From Paenibacillus sambharensis (lineage in GTDB: Bacteria > Bacillota > Bacilli > Paenibacillales > Paenibacillaceae): a DNA stretch of 64,000 nt. Where the stretch lies: NCBI RefSeq assembly GCF_003233845.1, contig NZ_QKRB01000053.1, positions 124,001 through 188,000 of the forward strand, read 5' to 3'. Positions 8,858 through 16,407 of this stretch are shown one piece after another. The translations under genes and the position numbers were made by a program. Numbering within the stretch: the stretch's first letter is position 1; every line of letters begins with the position of its first letter. A model generated the notes under the pieces. That model worked only from the letters and a program-made list of their open reading frames with translations. It was not told the origin of the DNA and made no database searches.

Positions 8858-9109
8858 ATGTTGTTGTGTCCCGTCTGTAACGGTTTGCGCTCCATTGCGA
8901 CCTGCTGCCCTAACGGACATGGTTCGCTTGATGATGCCGGCAGGCCGTCTGACTGGTCAGGCCCTTATGCTCCGTATGTGCCGGACCGTTACGAAGCTTG
9001 GAATCACCAAGAACTAGATCGCGGCTCACACACGGTCTGTATTCACATTGCCGAGTGCAGCCAATGCGGCTACTCGTGTCAAGTCGCTGTGTCTGAGTGG
9101 AACTGTTAA
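8858..9109 (+). CDS. Cysteine-rich putative zinc-ribbon protein
   Basis: An 83-aa protein with two cysteine pairs at each end: CPVCNGLRSIATCCPNGHG at the N-terminus and CSQCGYSC near the C-terminus, a pattern fitting a zinc ribbon. The ATG at 8858 follows AAAGGAGG with an 11-nt gap; the reading frame is open further upstream but without a second ribosome site. It ends VAVSEWNC. I do not recognise a named family. It sits 145 nt after yumC and may be cotranscribed with it or separate. Confidence 0.65.
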   Translation: MLLCPVCNGLRSIATCCPNGHGSLDDAGRPSDWSGPYAPYVPDRYEAWNHQELDRGSHTVCIHIAECSQCGYSCQVAVSEWNC

Positions 9110-9130
9110 TCAAAAAATGATTTCCTTGGA

Positions 9131-9274
9131 TCAGGCTCCCATTCGCAGGGCGTCCGGCTTTACGCCGCGGCGGACAAGCTCAACTGCCAGCAAACGGATG
9201 AAATCAGGGTCCAGCTTGAGTTTGACGGCTGTATGATAAGCTTCCAGCAATAACTCGTCCGACATGATATCCAT
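9131..9274 (-). CDS. sda: Sporulation histidine kinase inhibitor Sda
   Basis: A 47-aa protein containing MSDELLLEAYHTAVKLK and DPDFIRLLAVELVRRG, which line up with the helical hairpin of Sda (SDELLxExYxxAxxxxLxxDFIxLxxxExxRR). Sda binds the DHp domain of KinA-type sporulation kinases and blocks autophosphorylation, holding back sporulation while chromosome replication is active or damaged. AAAGGGTG precedes the ATG at 9274; MSDELL at 9265 is an alternative start. A cluster of DnaA boxes lies immediately upstream, as in Bacillus subtilis, where DnaA drives sda. Confidence 0.9.
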   Translation of the reverse strand: MDIMSDELLLEAYHTAVKLKLDPDFIRLLAVELVRRGVKPDALRMGA

Positions 9275-9307
9275 CGATGCACACCCTTTCCTTTTTCTTC
9301 CTCACTC

Positions 9308-9336
9308 ATATTAGCATGTCCCCGGAGCCGGAACAA
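9308..9336 (-). promoter_or_regulatory. Candidate sda promoter
   Basis: On the minus strand TTGTTC (9336-9331), 17-bp spacer, TAATAT (9313-9308). It lies between the sda start and the DnaA-box cluster. Confidence 0.5.
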
Positions 9337-9345
9337 GCGTTCCTG

Positions 9346-9444
9346 TTATCCACAATCTTATGTGGATACCTTGTGCACAACATGTGAGTAAAGGTCGAAA
9401 AATGAAGCCCGTCAATGTGGATGATGTGGATAGGGTTATACACA
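9346..9444. promoter_or_regulatory. DnaA-box cluster upstream of sda
   Basis: Six matches to TTATNCACA in 99 bp: TTATCCACA at 9346-9354 and TTATACACA at 9436-9444 are perfect on the plus strand. 9361-9369, 9416-9424 and 9425-9433 on the minus strand and 9371-9379 (in the palindrome TTGTGCACAA) each have one mismatch. This is far above chance and is the expected control region for sda. Confidence 0.88.
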
Positions 9445-9507
9445 GGCTTGCTCCGGCATATGCTCATAAAAAAAATAAATGCATAATATCTTCCTTATCA
9501 AGGAAAT

Positions 9508-10179
9508 TTATTGTGGCCGTGTGTTCACTTCGAAAATCCAAATCTTCCCGCTGCGGTCAATGCCATAGTCAAATCCAAGCTGTCCGATACCTGGAAACCT
9601 GCTCTCCAGAACCGACGTACCCAGCCGGGTAAGCTCTCTCATCTCCCGCTTCTTGCGGGTGACAAGCTTCGGGTTTAACGAGCGGCTGATTCCGCTGGCT
9701 GCCGGCATGATTGAACCGCCGCGGCACAAGTTCGTCACGAAGAGCCCCCGTCTGGCCAGCCTGCCAACCATTGCGCGAATATGCCATGCATCCCCCTCTT
9801 TTACATACTTAACCCTGTAATCGATTGGCCTTCCGCCAATTGTAGCCAGCCTTATGCCTTTTTGGATCATATAAGGTCTTCCGCGTGTAAATCTCCGGAG
9901 TTCATTCATCAAGCCATCAAGGGTATTAAAGCGCCTCACAGACGTATAATACGTGTAGCTGTATCCGCTGCGCTCCCGGCTGACCTTGATCACACCGCGT
10001 CCTCCAGCACCCCGTACAGGCTTCATGACAACCATGCCATGAGCTCTCAGCATAGCTGCAAGACTGCCGCGGCTGAAAATCCGTGTTGGTGGAATGTGAG
10101 GAGCCAGCCTTGGATGGGCCCGCAGCGCTGCTGTTTTCGCCCATTTGCTCGCCAGCTGCCTGCCTTCTCCTGTATGCAT
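9508..10179 (-). CDS. YheC/YheD-type ATP-grasp protein (endospore coat-associated family)
   Basis: A 223-aa ATP-grasp-fold protein of the YheC/D group found in endospore formers. It shows the lysine- and glycine-rich nucleotide loop VVMKPVRGAGGRGVIKV near residue 50-66, YMIQKGIRLATIGGRPIDYRV in the middle, and the Mg/ATP-binding end LGFDYGIDRSGKIWIFEVNTRP. The stop follows that last motif directly, so this is a short form lacking the extra N-terminal domain of full-length YheC/D. No strong ribosome site is visible for the frame start. Substrate unknown. Confidence 0.78.
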   Translation of the reverse strand: MHTGEGRQLASKWAKTAALRAHPRLAPHIPPTRIFSRGSLAAMLRAHGMVVMKPVRGAGGRGVIKVSRERSGYSYTYYTSVRRFNTLDGLMNELRRFTRGRPYMIQKGIRLATIGGRPIDYRVKYVKEGDAWHIRAMVGRLARRGLFVTNLCRGGSIMPAASGISRSLNPKLVTRKKREMRELTRLGTSVLESRFPGIGQLGFDYGIDRSGKIWIFEVNTRPQ

Positions 10180-10330
10180 AGATCCCGCCTCCTTCAGCTC
10201 TTATGTCTACAGCATATGTACGGAAGACGAGTGTCTCTTGGATGAATGAACGAGGCGAGAAGCCTGTTTATTCAGAGCGGTTATAACCTGTAATTCCCCT
10301 TCATAAGGTGAGCCAACCGGTCAATACTAA

Positions 10331-10359
10331 TTGACAAGTCGATAGGAAAGTTTTATTCT
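10331..10359 (+). promoter_or_regulatory. Sigma-A promoter
   Basis: Perfect TTGACA (10331-10336), 17-bp spacer, TATTCT (10354-10359), serving the gene at 10413. Confidence 0.65.
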
Positions 10360-10412
10360 AACAAGAAGTTACAGCTGTACAAAAATACTTATAAATAGGC
10401 GGATTGATAAAG

Positions 10413-10673
10413 ATGGCGTTTAATCCTGTTATATTTGATCTTCAGCCCTCCGACAAGAATGAGAAGGAAGGCCTTTACCAGTACATCGCGACATTCTCTG
10501 ACCAGTCCAAATGCCGGCTGTTCCTGACGAAGAAACCAGACTGGAAGCTGGCGCATGCGAACCGTCTGCTCAATATTCCCTGCCCAATGTGCCGTAAGGA
10601 CTATTACTGCAAATGCATGGAGAAGCATCTGCCGGCCATTGAAGCCGAATTTCTTCAGAAGATTGAAGAATAA
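10413..10673 (+). CDS. Small CxxC protein, function unknown
   Basis: An 86-aa protein starting MAFNPVIFDLQPSDKNEKEG with a central CPMCRKDYYCKCM cluster that could bind zinc. The ATG at 10413 is chosen over the TTG at 10404 because AGGCGG lies about 10 nt upstream of it. The chain is otherwise charged and helical (EKHLPAIEAEFLQKIEE at the end). It has its own promoter and a strong hairpin behind it. I do not recognise the family. Confidence 0.72.
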   Translation: MAFNPVIFDLQPSDKNEKEGLYQYIATFSDQSKCRLFLTKKPDWKLAHANRLLNIPCPMCRKDYYCKCMEKHLPAIEAEFLQKIEE

Positions 10674-10701
10674 GTCACAGCGAATTCTTTACTATTTGCA
10701 G

Positions 10702-10733
10702 CAAGAGCCGATCCCGGTTGGGATCGGCTCTTG
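10702..10733 (+). terminator. Strong hairpin after the CxxC gene
   Basis: Perfect 14-bp stem CAAGAGCCGATCCC / GGGATCGGCTCTTG with a 4-nt loop. No T run follows, so termination is likely but not certain. Confidence 0.55.
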
Positions 10734-10743
10734 TGCTTGATGG

Positions 10744-10887
10744 TTAGACAGAAGGACGGTTAGGCTCATGCTTATCGGCATGAATCGTCGGCTTCGTGTA
10801 CCCCACTACACTCTCTTCGGCCTGTCTGGACTCATCCTGCATTGCTTGCATCTTCTGCTGCAAACCACGGTTGCTCTTCTTAGCCAT
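10744..10887 (-). CDS. 47-aa hydrophilic protein
   Basis: MAKKSNRGLQQKMQAMQDES, then a polar tail ending KHEPNRPSV. The ATG at 10887 has AAGGGGGGAT about 7 nt upstream, better than the frame start at 10938. It is glutamine- and charge-rich like many small spore proteins, and it diverges from the glutamine-rich gene next to it, but no SASP motif is present. Function unknown. Confidence 0.6.
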   Translation of the reverse strand: MAKKSNRGLQQKMQAMQDESRQAEESVVGYTKPTIHADKHEPNRPSV

Positions 10888-11071
10888 TGCTGATCCCCCC
10901 TTAACCCTGGACTCAAAAACGGTGTTAGTATGCCGCAAGGCATCAGCCCTATGTCTGGGAACTGCTAGAGGGAAAGGGAACTATCCGCATTAGCGGCAGG
11001 CATAATTCAGGCTCCAACTCCCCATTCTAAAAGGGTCTCCACCACCCACTTATAAGAGGAGGTTTTTCTAC

Positions 11072-11521
11072 ATGCAGCAGCAACCCAAGTCTGGCCAGCA
11101 AAACCCGCAAGCCGTTCAGCAGCATGCCAAGCAGGTTGTTCAGCAGGCGCAGCAGGTAACCCAGCAGGTGTCCCAGAAAGCAACACAGGCATTCCAGCAG
11201 GCAACTCAAGCGCAGCAGCTGCAGCAGCAGGCCCAAACCCTGACCCAGCAGGCTCAGCAGGTTCAATCGGCCAGCACTCAGCAGCTTCAGCAAGCCGAAC
11301 AGCAGGTGCAGCAGGCTGAGCAAACATTGAGCTCCTCCGCTCAACAGCCAGCACAAGCCTCTGCACAGCAGCTCCAGCAGGTACAGCAGCAAGCTCAGCA
11401 AGCGCAGCAGCAAGCCCAGCAGGCTCAACAGCTGGCACAGCAAGCCCAGCAGCAGGCTCAACAGCAAGCTCAGCAGCCGCAAGCAAGCGGTTCGGCATCT
11501 CCTACAAGCACAATGCAGTAA
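11072..11521 (+). CDS. Extreme glutamine-rich low-complexity protein
   Basis: A 149-aa protein in which about 71 residues (48%) are Gln and most of the rest are Ala, Val, Thr, Ser and Leu. It is built from QQAQQ/QQVQQ units with no aromatic residue except one Phe and very few charges. It ends in a Ser/Thr-rich tail (ASGSASPTSTMQ). A strong GGAGG lies 9 nt before the ATG and a good terminator follows, so it is expressed. It lacks the EFA(S/A)ET repeats of gamma-type SASPs. It might be a structural or storage protein of the spore or envelope, but that is inference. Confidence 0.8.
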   Translation: MQQQPKSGQQNPQAVQQHAKQVVQQAQQVTQQVSQKATQAFQQATQAQQLQQQAQTLTQQAQQVQSASTQQLQQAEQQVQQAEQTLSSSAQQPAQASAQQLQQVQQQAQQAQQQAQQAQQLAQQAQQQAQQQAQQPQASGSASPTSTMQ

Positions 11522-11550
11522 TAATTATCTTCACCTATTTGAAGCACCAC

Positions 11551-11586
11551 AAAAGAAGGACTGCCAGTTCGGGCAGCCCTTCTTTT
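11551..11586. terminator. Bidirectional terminator
   Basis: AAAAGAAGGACTGCC / GGCAGCCCTTCTTTT stem with one mismatch. The T-rich arms serve both the glutamine-rich gene (plus) and the IscA-type gene (minus). Confidence 0.85.
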
Positions 11587-11616
11587 GGTTTATCAGTATG
11601 AAGCTCAAGATTCCGA

Positions 11617-11976
11617 TTAACAAGCATCAGGATCCGGCTTGCCCGCAGCTGTTGCCGTGCGGAATGACGAGCCGCAGCCGCATGTTGCGGTAGCGTTCGG
11701 GTTCTCGATGGTGAACCCTCCACCCATTGTGGATTCCTTGAAGTCAATAACAAGACCGTTCAGATACTTCAGGCTCTCTTCATCTACGACAACTTCCAGG
11801 CCCTGAACAGACATCTTCTGGTCGCCGTCATGGAATTCATCGTCGAAGCCCATTCCGTAGGAGAAGCCGCTGCAGCCGCCTTCCTTAACCCCGATGCGCA
11901 AGAACAGGTTTGGCGTTTCCTCCTGTGAAAGCATTTCCTTGATTTTATCCGAAGCAGATTCGCTAATGGTAATCAT
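11617..11976 (-). CDS. A-type Fe-S carrier protein (HesB/IscA/ErpA family)
   Basis: A 119-aa A-type carrier that takes Fe-S clusters from the assembly scaffold to target enzymes. The three ligand cysteines are in place: C35 in EGGCSGFSYG, C99 and C101 in the terminal CGCGSSF motif after IENPNAT. It corresponds in context to YutM of Bacillus (ErpA-like). The ATG follows AGGAGGG. A short extra tail (RTATAAGKPDPDAC) adds a fourth Cys beyond the usual end. Fe-S enzymes nearby that could be clients include MqnE. Confidence 0.93.
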   Translation of the reverse strand: MITISESASDKIKEMLSQEETPNLFLRIGVKEGGCSGFSYGMGFDDEFHDGDQKMSVQGLEVVVDEESLKYLNGLVIDFKESTMGGGFTIENPNATATCGCGSSFRTATAAGKPDPDAC

Positions 11977-12317
11977 CTGTATCCCTCCTGCCAGCGTTCT
12001 TATACATCATCCTTACTTATCTATAGTATACCCTACTGCGAGCCTCACCTCAACATAGTCAGCAGCGGTTTCACTTGTCAGGGTTTAGCCAAGTGGCTGC
12101 ATTGGGAGTTGCTGCTCTCAGGAAGGAGGTTTATAATGAGGACAGACGTCACTCCGGTGGCTTTTTGTTATTTTTTTCACATAATCATACTCCATTGAAT
12201 CGGCACATCCCCGTATCCGGACATGCCGCTGCTTACGAAAGAAGGTGGAAGCATGGGTTCCGTTATAACTCATAGCTCGTTGATCACATGCAATTACATG
12301 AAGAAGGAGGACCTCCG
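11977..12317. other. Gene-free stretch between the IscA-type gene and mqnE
   Basis: It holds the upstream region of the IscA-type gene (minus) and the mqnE promoter (12109-12137). A perfect AGGAAGGAGG upstream of ATG at 12136 opens a 20-codon frame to 12198 (MRTDVTPVAFCYFFHIIILH), which could be a leader peptide, but its start overlaps the -10 box. Short inverted repeats (AGCAG/CTGCT) are present. No tRNA or riboswitch is recognised. Confidence 0.5.
12109..12137 (+). promoter_or_regulatory. Candidate mqnE promoter
   Basis: TTGCTG (12109-12114), 17-bp spacer, perfect TATAAT (12132-12137). It would give a leader of about 170 nt before mqnE. Confidence 0.45.
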
Positions 12318-13421
12318 ATGAACGTCGTCATACCAACCGATGAGAAACGGATGCAGAGCATCAGAGAGAAGGTAAGCCGCGGTGAGCGTCTCACCGCAGA
12401 AGACGGCGTTTTCCTGTATCAGTCCGAGGACCTGCTGTCGATAGGCCAGATGGCTAATGAAGTCAATATGCGCAAGAACGGCAAGAAAGTTTATTTTATT
12501 GAGAATATGAGCCTGTATTTCACGAATGTCTGTGAAGCGCACTGCGCCTTCTGTAATTTTCGGAAGGATGAAGGCCAGGAGGGTGCCTATACGCTGACAG
12601 GCGAGCAAATGATCGAATATGTGGACCAGCATTACCATCCGGGTGTCCGTGAATTCCATATCGTCGGCGGGCACAACCCGAACGTACCATTTCAGTATTA
12701 TGTGGACTCGCTGAAGGCGCTCCGTAATCATTATCCGGATGTAACTCTAAAGGCATATACCGCTGCGGAAATCGACTTCTTCTCCCGGATCAGCGGACTC
12801 TCCTACCGGGAAGTGCTGGAGGAGCTGATCAAGGCGGGCCTTGGCACGCTGACAGGCGGCGGTGCAGAGATATTGTCTGATCAATACCGCAAGAAGATGC
12901 GTGTGGATAAGGCCGATGTAAGCCAGTACCTTGACGTTCACCGCAATGCCCACCAGCTGGGGCTGCGCACACATACTACCATGCTCTATGGCTCTATAGA
13001 AACCCATGAACAGCGTATCGATCATATGGTGAAAGTCCGGGAACTGCAGGATGAGACGGGCGGCTTCATGGTATTCATCCCGCTCTCCATGCAGCCGATC
13101 AGTCCGCGCGCCGGCATCCGCCGCCGCAACTCGGCATTTGAGGATTTGAAGACCATCGCGATCAGCCGCTTGATGCTCGACAATTTTCAGCATATTAAGG
13201 CTTATTTCATAAACATCGGTGTTCAGCTGACCCAGGTATCGCTTACGATGGGGGCATCCGATGTGCACGGCACGCTGGTCAAAGAACGGATCAGCCATTC
13301 CGCAGGCGCCTTAACACCCGAAGGCATTACACGTGAAGATCTGATCTGGCTTGTGAAGGGTGCCGGACGGATCCCAATCGAGCGTGACACGTTCTACAAC
13401 GAAATTAAAGTGTATTCCTGA
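12318..13421 (+). CDS. mqnE: Aminofutalosine synthase MqnE
   Basis: A 367-aa radical SAM enzyme that joins the MqnA product to adenosine to form 6-amino-6-deoxyfutalosine, the committed step of the futalosine route to menaquinone. The 4Fe-4S site is C72-x3-C76-x2-C79 (CEAHCAFC); VGGHNPNVPFQYY, LKAYTAAEIDFF and THTTMLYGSIET are family motifs. The ATG at 12318 has AGGAGG just upstream; the frame is open 30 nt further. Other mqn genes are not in the window. Menaquinone is the electron acceptor for the two NDH-2-like proteins here, which fits the neighbourhood. Confidence 0.95.
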   Translation: MNVVIPTDEKRMQSIREKVSRGERLTAEDGVFLYQSEDLLSIGQMANEVNMRKNGKKVYFIENMSLYFTNVCEAHCAFCNFRKDEGQEGAYTLTGEQMIEYVDQHYHPGVREFHIVGGHNPNVPFQYYVDSLKALRNHYPDVTLKAYTAAEIDFFSRISGLSYREVLEELIKAGLGTLTGGGAEILSDQYRKKMRVDKADVSQYLDVHRNAHQLGLRTHTTMLYGSIETHEQRIDHMVKVRELQDETGGFMVFIPLSMQPISPRAGIRRRNSAFEDLKTIAISRLMLDNFQHIKAYFINIGVQLTQVSLTMGASDVHGTLVKERISHSAGALTPEGITREDLIWLVKGAGRIPIERDTFYNEIKVYS

Positions 13422-13602
13422 TCTTCACAGCTGCAAGAGATTTCTGTATTGCGCATACTAAAGGTACCGGTCCGTGGCCTGCTGTTATCCATTCCAGTCT
13501 GACCATCTCCTGCTTGATCAACTTCATCAATATTCGAGATTATTTCCGGGTTAGGCAGGACCGGATATCGGGTAACAGTAATCAGATACTCATTGTCAGC
13601 AG

Positions 13603-13627
13603 TTATTCGAGTATGCGACACGAATAA
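13603..13627. repeat. Inverted repeat just upstream of yutJ
   Basis: TTATTCG (13603-13609) and CGAATAA (13621-13627), perfect 7-bp arms 11 nt apart, ending just before the AGAAGG ribosome site. It could be an operator or an RNA hairpin that limits ribosome access. Confidence 0.4.
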
Positions 13628-13642
13628 GAAGGTTGTGGCATT

Positions 13643-14704
13643 ATGAAACGATTTGTCATTTTGGGCGGCGGTTATGCAGGGAACATGATCGCCCAGGAGC
13701 TTCTTGAGAAACGTATTCCCCGCGATACCGAGGTCGTACTTGTTGACCGTATGGCCTTCCAGGGCTTGAAGACGGAATATTATGCTCTTGCAGCAGGTAC
13801 AGTTGCTGATATTGATTTGCGGGTAGAATTCCGCGAGGATGAGCGTCTGAAGCTTGCCTTCGGGGAAGTCACCCGCGTCGATCTGGAACGGAAACTGGTA
13901 TATCTGGAAAGCCAAGAGCCGATATCGTATGACTGGCTCGCCATAGCACTTGGCTGTACGGATAAGTATCACGGGATTCCGGGGGCCGAAGAGTACTCTA
14001 CCAGCATTCAGTCGTTCTCATGCGCGCGGAAGACCTATCAGCTGATCGGTGATGTGAAGCCCTATGGCCAGGTGACCATCGTCGGCGGCGGTTTGAGCGG
14101 AGTTGAGGTAGCCTCCGAGCTTAGGGAAAGCAGGGCGGATCTGAACATTCAGATCATGGACCGCGGCCCCAGCGTGCTCTCCGGTTTCCCTAAGCGTCTG
14201 CAGAAGTATGTAGCCGAATGGTTCACGGAGCATGATGTCGTCATGCTTGGGAATACTGCAATCTCACGCCTTGAGCCTGGCGTGGTGTTCGACCGGACAG
14301 AGCCGATTCCGACCGATGTCACCGTATGGACTGCCGGCATTCAGCCTGTTCCTCTGGTCCAGCGGATGAATCTCCCGAAGGATGGAGGAGGACGCCTCGT
14401 TATCAATGAGCATCATCAGCTGCCTGACTATCCCGGTGTATTCATTGTCGGCGACTGTGCCAGCCTCCCCTTCTCGCCAAGTGCGCAGGCTGCCGGCGCC
14501 CAGGGCAAGCAGGTTGCTGAGGTCATGCAGGCGATCTGGGCGGGCGAGAGACCAAGACTCGACAAGATCAAGCTTCGCGGCGTCCTGGGGTCATTAGGCA
14601 AAAAAGCCGGCTTCGGCGTCATGGGCAAAACCCCTCTGTTCGGGAGAGTACCCAGACTGCTCAAAACCGGCGTGCTATGGAAATCCAAACGGCATTTTGG
14701 CTAA
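13643..14704 (+). CDS. yutJ: NDH-2-like FAD/NAD(P) oxidoreductase (YutJ)
   Basis: A 353-aa flavoprotein of the type II NADH dehydrogenase family. FAD-binding VILGGGYAGNMIAQEL is at the N-terminus, NAD(P)-binding VTIVGGGLSGVEVASEL near residue 148, and FIVGDCASLPFSPSAQAAGAQG near residue 265. It is about 45 residues shorter than YumB and lacks the long amphipathic C-terminal anchor, ending KTGVLWKSKRHFG. It matches YutJ by size and by its neighbours yuzB and yutI. AGAAGG precedes the ATG. Its electron acceptor is not evident. Confidence 0.85.
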   Translation: MKRFVILGGGYAGNMIAQELLEKRIPRDTEVVLVDRMAFQGLKTEYYALAAGTVADIDLRVEFREDERLKLAFGEVTRVDLERKLVYLESQEPISYDWLAIALGCTDKYHGIPGAEEYSTSIQSFSCARKTYQLIGDVKPYGQVTIVGGGLSGVEVASELRESRADLNIQIMDRGPSVLSGFPKRLQKYVAEWFTEHDVVMLGNTAISRLEPGVVFDRTEPIPTDVTVWTAGIQPVPLVQRMNLPKDGGGRLVINEHHQLPDYPGVFIVGDCASLPFSPSAQAAGAQGKQVAEVMQAIWAGERPRLDKIKLRGVLGSLGKKAGFGVMGKTPLFGRVPRLLKTGVLWKSKRHFG

Positions 14705-14740
14705 GCTGCTGCTGTGCAAGTGCAGACGGCGGGCGGAAGA

Positions 14741-15010
14741 TTACAGATCATCAAGAAGCTTGTCCAGCTCCTTGCGTGACTCCTGCTGCTTGTCCACCTC
14801 AGCCATGATGGCATCATACAGGGCATCGGCCGACTCGGCAGCTACGATCTCACCGTCAACCAGAGCGTAGGGAAACATGTAGCATTCGCCGCAGTTCCCG
14901 AGACATCCGTACTCAATGACCTCAAAGTCCGGATTCTCCTCAAGCCGCTTCATAACCTGGTCTGTGCCATGATGCATGTTGCTGGAGCAAAATTCAATAA
15001 TGGGTTTCAT
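14741..15010 (-). CDS. yuzB: YuzB-family protein (UPF0349), 2Fe-2S ferredoxin-like
   Basis: An 89-aa protein with MKPIIEFCSSNMHHGTDQV at the start and EYGCLGNCGECYMFPYALVDG in the middle. The cysteines C8, C36, C40 and C43 (counted from the chosen start) resemble thioredoxin-like 2Fe-2S ferredoxins, and YuzB belongs to that fold group. I chose the second of two adjacent ATGs (15010) from the AGGTGA spacing; 15013 is possible. It converges on yutJ and diverges from yutI, as in Bacillus. Confidence 0.82.
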   Translation of the reverse strand: MKPIIEFCSSNMHHGTDQVMKRLEENPDFEVIEYGCLGNCGECYMFPYALVDGEIVAAESADALYDAIMAEVDKQQESRKELDKLLDDL

Positions 15011-15044
15011 CATGCAGTTCACCTGACCTTTTTTGCGGGTTCCA

Positions 15045-15074
15045 TTTTCAATTTGGCCCGTTTTGTACTATAAT
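15045..15074 (+). promoter_or_regulatory. Candidate yutI promoter
   Basis: TTTTCA (15045-15050), 18-bp spacer, perfect TATAAT (15069-15074); 23 nt before yutI. Confidence 0.5.
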
Positions 15075-15097
15075 AAAGAAAGAAGGGAGCGATAACA

Positions 15098-15343
15098 ATG
15101 AGCGAACAAACACAAGACACCATGTATGATGAGGTGCTCGACGTTCTAGATAAGCTTCGTCCGTTTCTGCAGCGTGACGGCGGTGACGTGGAACTGGTCG
15201 ATGTTGAAGACGGTATCGTTAAGCTGAGACTGATGGGTGCATGCGGCAGCTGCCCAAGCTCCACCATCACATTGAAAGCCGGTATCGAGCGTGCCCTGCT
15301 TGAGGAAGTAGAAGGCGTGCAAGAGGTCGTACAGGTATTCTAA
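15098..15343 (+). CDS. yutI: NifU C-terminal-domain Fe-S scaffold/carrier (YutI)
   Basis: An 81-aa stand-alone NifU C-terminal domain (NfuA-like) that can hold a 4Fe-4S cluster and pass it to apoproteins. The hallmark [20 protein letters not shown] precedes [14 protein letters not shown], with the C-x2-C cluster ligands. AAGGGAG lies before the ATG. Together with the IscA-type carrier it gives the block two Fe-S delivery proteins. Confidence 0.93.
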   Translation: MSEQTQDTMYDEVLDVLDKLRPFLQRDGGDVELVDVEDGIVKLRLMGACGSCPSSTITLKAGIERALLEEVEGVQEVVQVF

Positions 15344-15379
15344 GTTCTATTAGAGCACTACCGTTATAGGTTCAAAAAG

Positions 15380-15411
15380 CAAGCAGGCCTCCATACGGAC
15401 CTGCCTGCTTG
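15380..15411 (+). terminator. Hairpin after yutI
   Basis: CAAGCAGGC / GCCTGCTTG, perfect 9-bp stem, 14-nt loop, 37 nt after the yutI stop. No T run follows. Confidence 0.5.
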
Positions 15412-15529
15412 ACCGCTATAAGAGCTTGGCCGGAGAACATTCATGTTCCACCGCCGGGCTCTTTTCTTTATCCACATCCCGTACTGTATGGGCTAAAAGA
15501 TCTTACAGTCTTTTCCGCTTACCTACCTG

Positions 15530-16303
15530 TTACCGGATTGTATTCTTGATGGGGTCAAAGCCACCGGTAACATCCAGCAGATTGCCAGTAATGAAATCCG
15601 ACATCGGGTGGCATAGAAATTCGATTGCTCTAGCTACATCCTCGCCGGTACCCGGACGCCCCCGCGGCGATTCCCCGTCCGTCTGGCCTGCCACATCGGC
15701 TATCGCCTTCTCCTTGTTCGCACCGCGGATATCTCCCGGACAGATCATATTCACTGTAATGCCATGGGCAGCTTCTTCCACGGCCAGCGATTTGGTAAAG
15801 GACACAAGCGCGGTCTTCGCAGCAGCGTACACCGCTCTCTGCGGCCAGGCACGGGATTCCCCTGCATGACCAAAGCCATAATGAATGATGCGCCCCCAGC
15901 CGCGTGTGCGCATTCCTGGCAGCAAGAGATGATCCAGCAGCATGACACCCAGCAGGTTGCCATTCACCAATCCGGATATCTCATCATGCGTATAATCGGC
16001 AAACAATCTTCGCTCCCGTATGAATGGTCCTGCGTTATTAATCAGGATATCAATTGCGCCGAACATCTCTTCGGCCTTCTTCGCCAGCTCCCCGACCTGC
16101 TTGGGATCGGCGATATCTGCCTGGATTGCCGCAGCTTCAACGCCGAGAGACTCAATATCTGCCTTCAGACCTTCGGCTTCTGCCTCACTGTGAACATAGT
16201 TGATTACGATACGGCATCCCTGACTCGCGAGTTGTAGTGCAGTACGTTTGCCAAGGCCTTTCGCGCTGCCGGTAATTAAGGCCGTTTTGCCCTTCAGCTC
16301 CAC
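15530..16303 (-). CDS. SDR-family oxidoreductase with altered catalytic serine
   Basis: A 257-aa short-chain dehydrogenase/reductase. Cofactor motif TGSAKGLG is at about residues 11-18, NNAG in the middle, and the catalytic Y-x3-K is VYAAAK. The serine usually 13 residues before that Tyr is not evident: the segment reads IIHYGFGHAGESRAWPQ, with Gly/Phe where Ser is expected, though a Ser lies 9 residues before the Tyr. The GTG at 16303 is chosen because GGGGGAGG lies 6 nt upstream; ATG codons at 16324-16327 have no such site. Substrate unknown. Confidence 0.87.
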   Translation of the reverse strand: MELKGKTALITGSAKGLGKRTALQLASQGCRIVINYVHSEAEAEGLKADIESLGVEAAAIQADIADPKQVGELAKKAEEMFGAIDILINNAGPFIRERRLFADYTHDEISGLVNGNLLGVMLLDHLLLPGMRTRGWGRIIHYGFGHAGESRAWPQRAVYAAAKTALVSFTKSLAVEEAAHGITVNMICPGDIRGANKEKAIADVAGQTDGESPRGRPGTGEDVARAIEFLCHPMSDFITGNLLDVTGGFDPIKNTIR

Positions 16304-16407
16304 GGTTGTCCTCCCCCTGCTCATCATGAACCGGCTGCCGGCGGAATACATTCAGCAAGCAGCTGCGGCTATGACAGTCTTAACACGAGTATAACACATG
16401 TTCACGC

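Noticed and set aside
11007-11498. Long antisense frames (Leu- and Ala-rich) opposite the glutamine-rich gene
   Set aside because: They are by-products of the CAG/CAA repeat, have no ribosome site, and the sense frame has strong expression signals and a terminator.
12136-12198. 20-codon leader peptide before mqnE
   Set aside because: It has a perfect ribosome site, but the ATG overlaps a TATAAT that pairs with a -35 at the right distance, so this is more likely a promoter; kept only as a remark.
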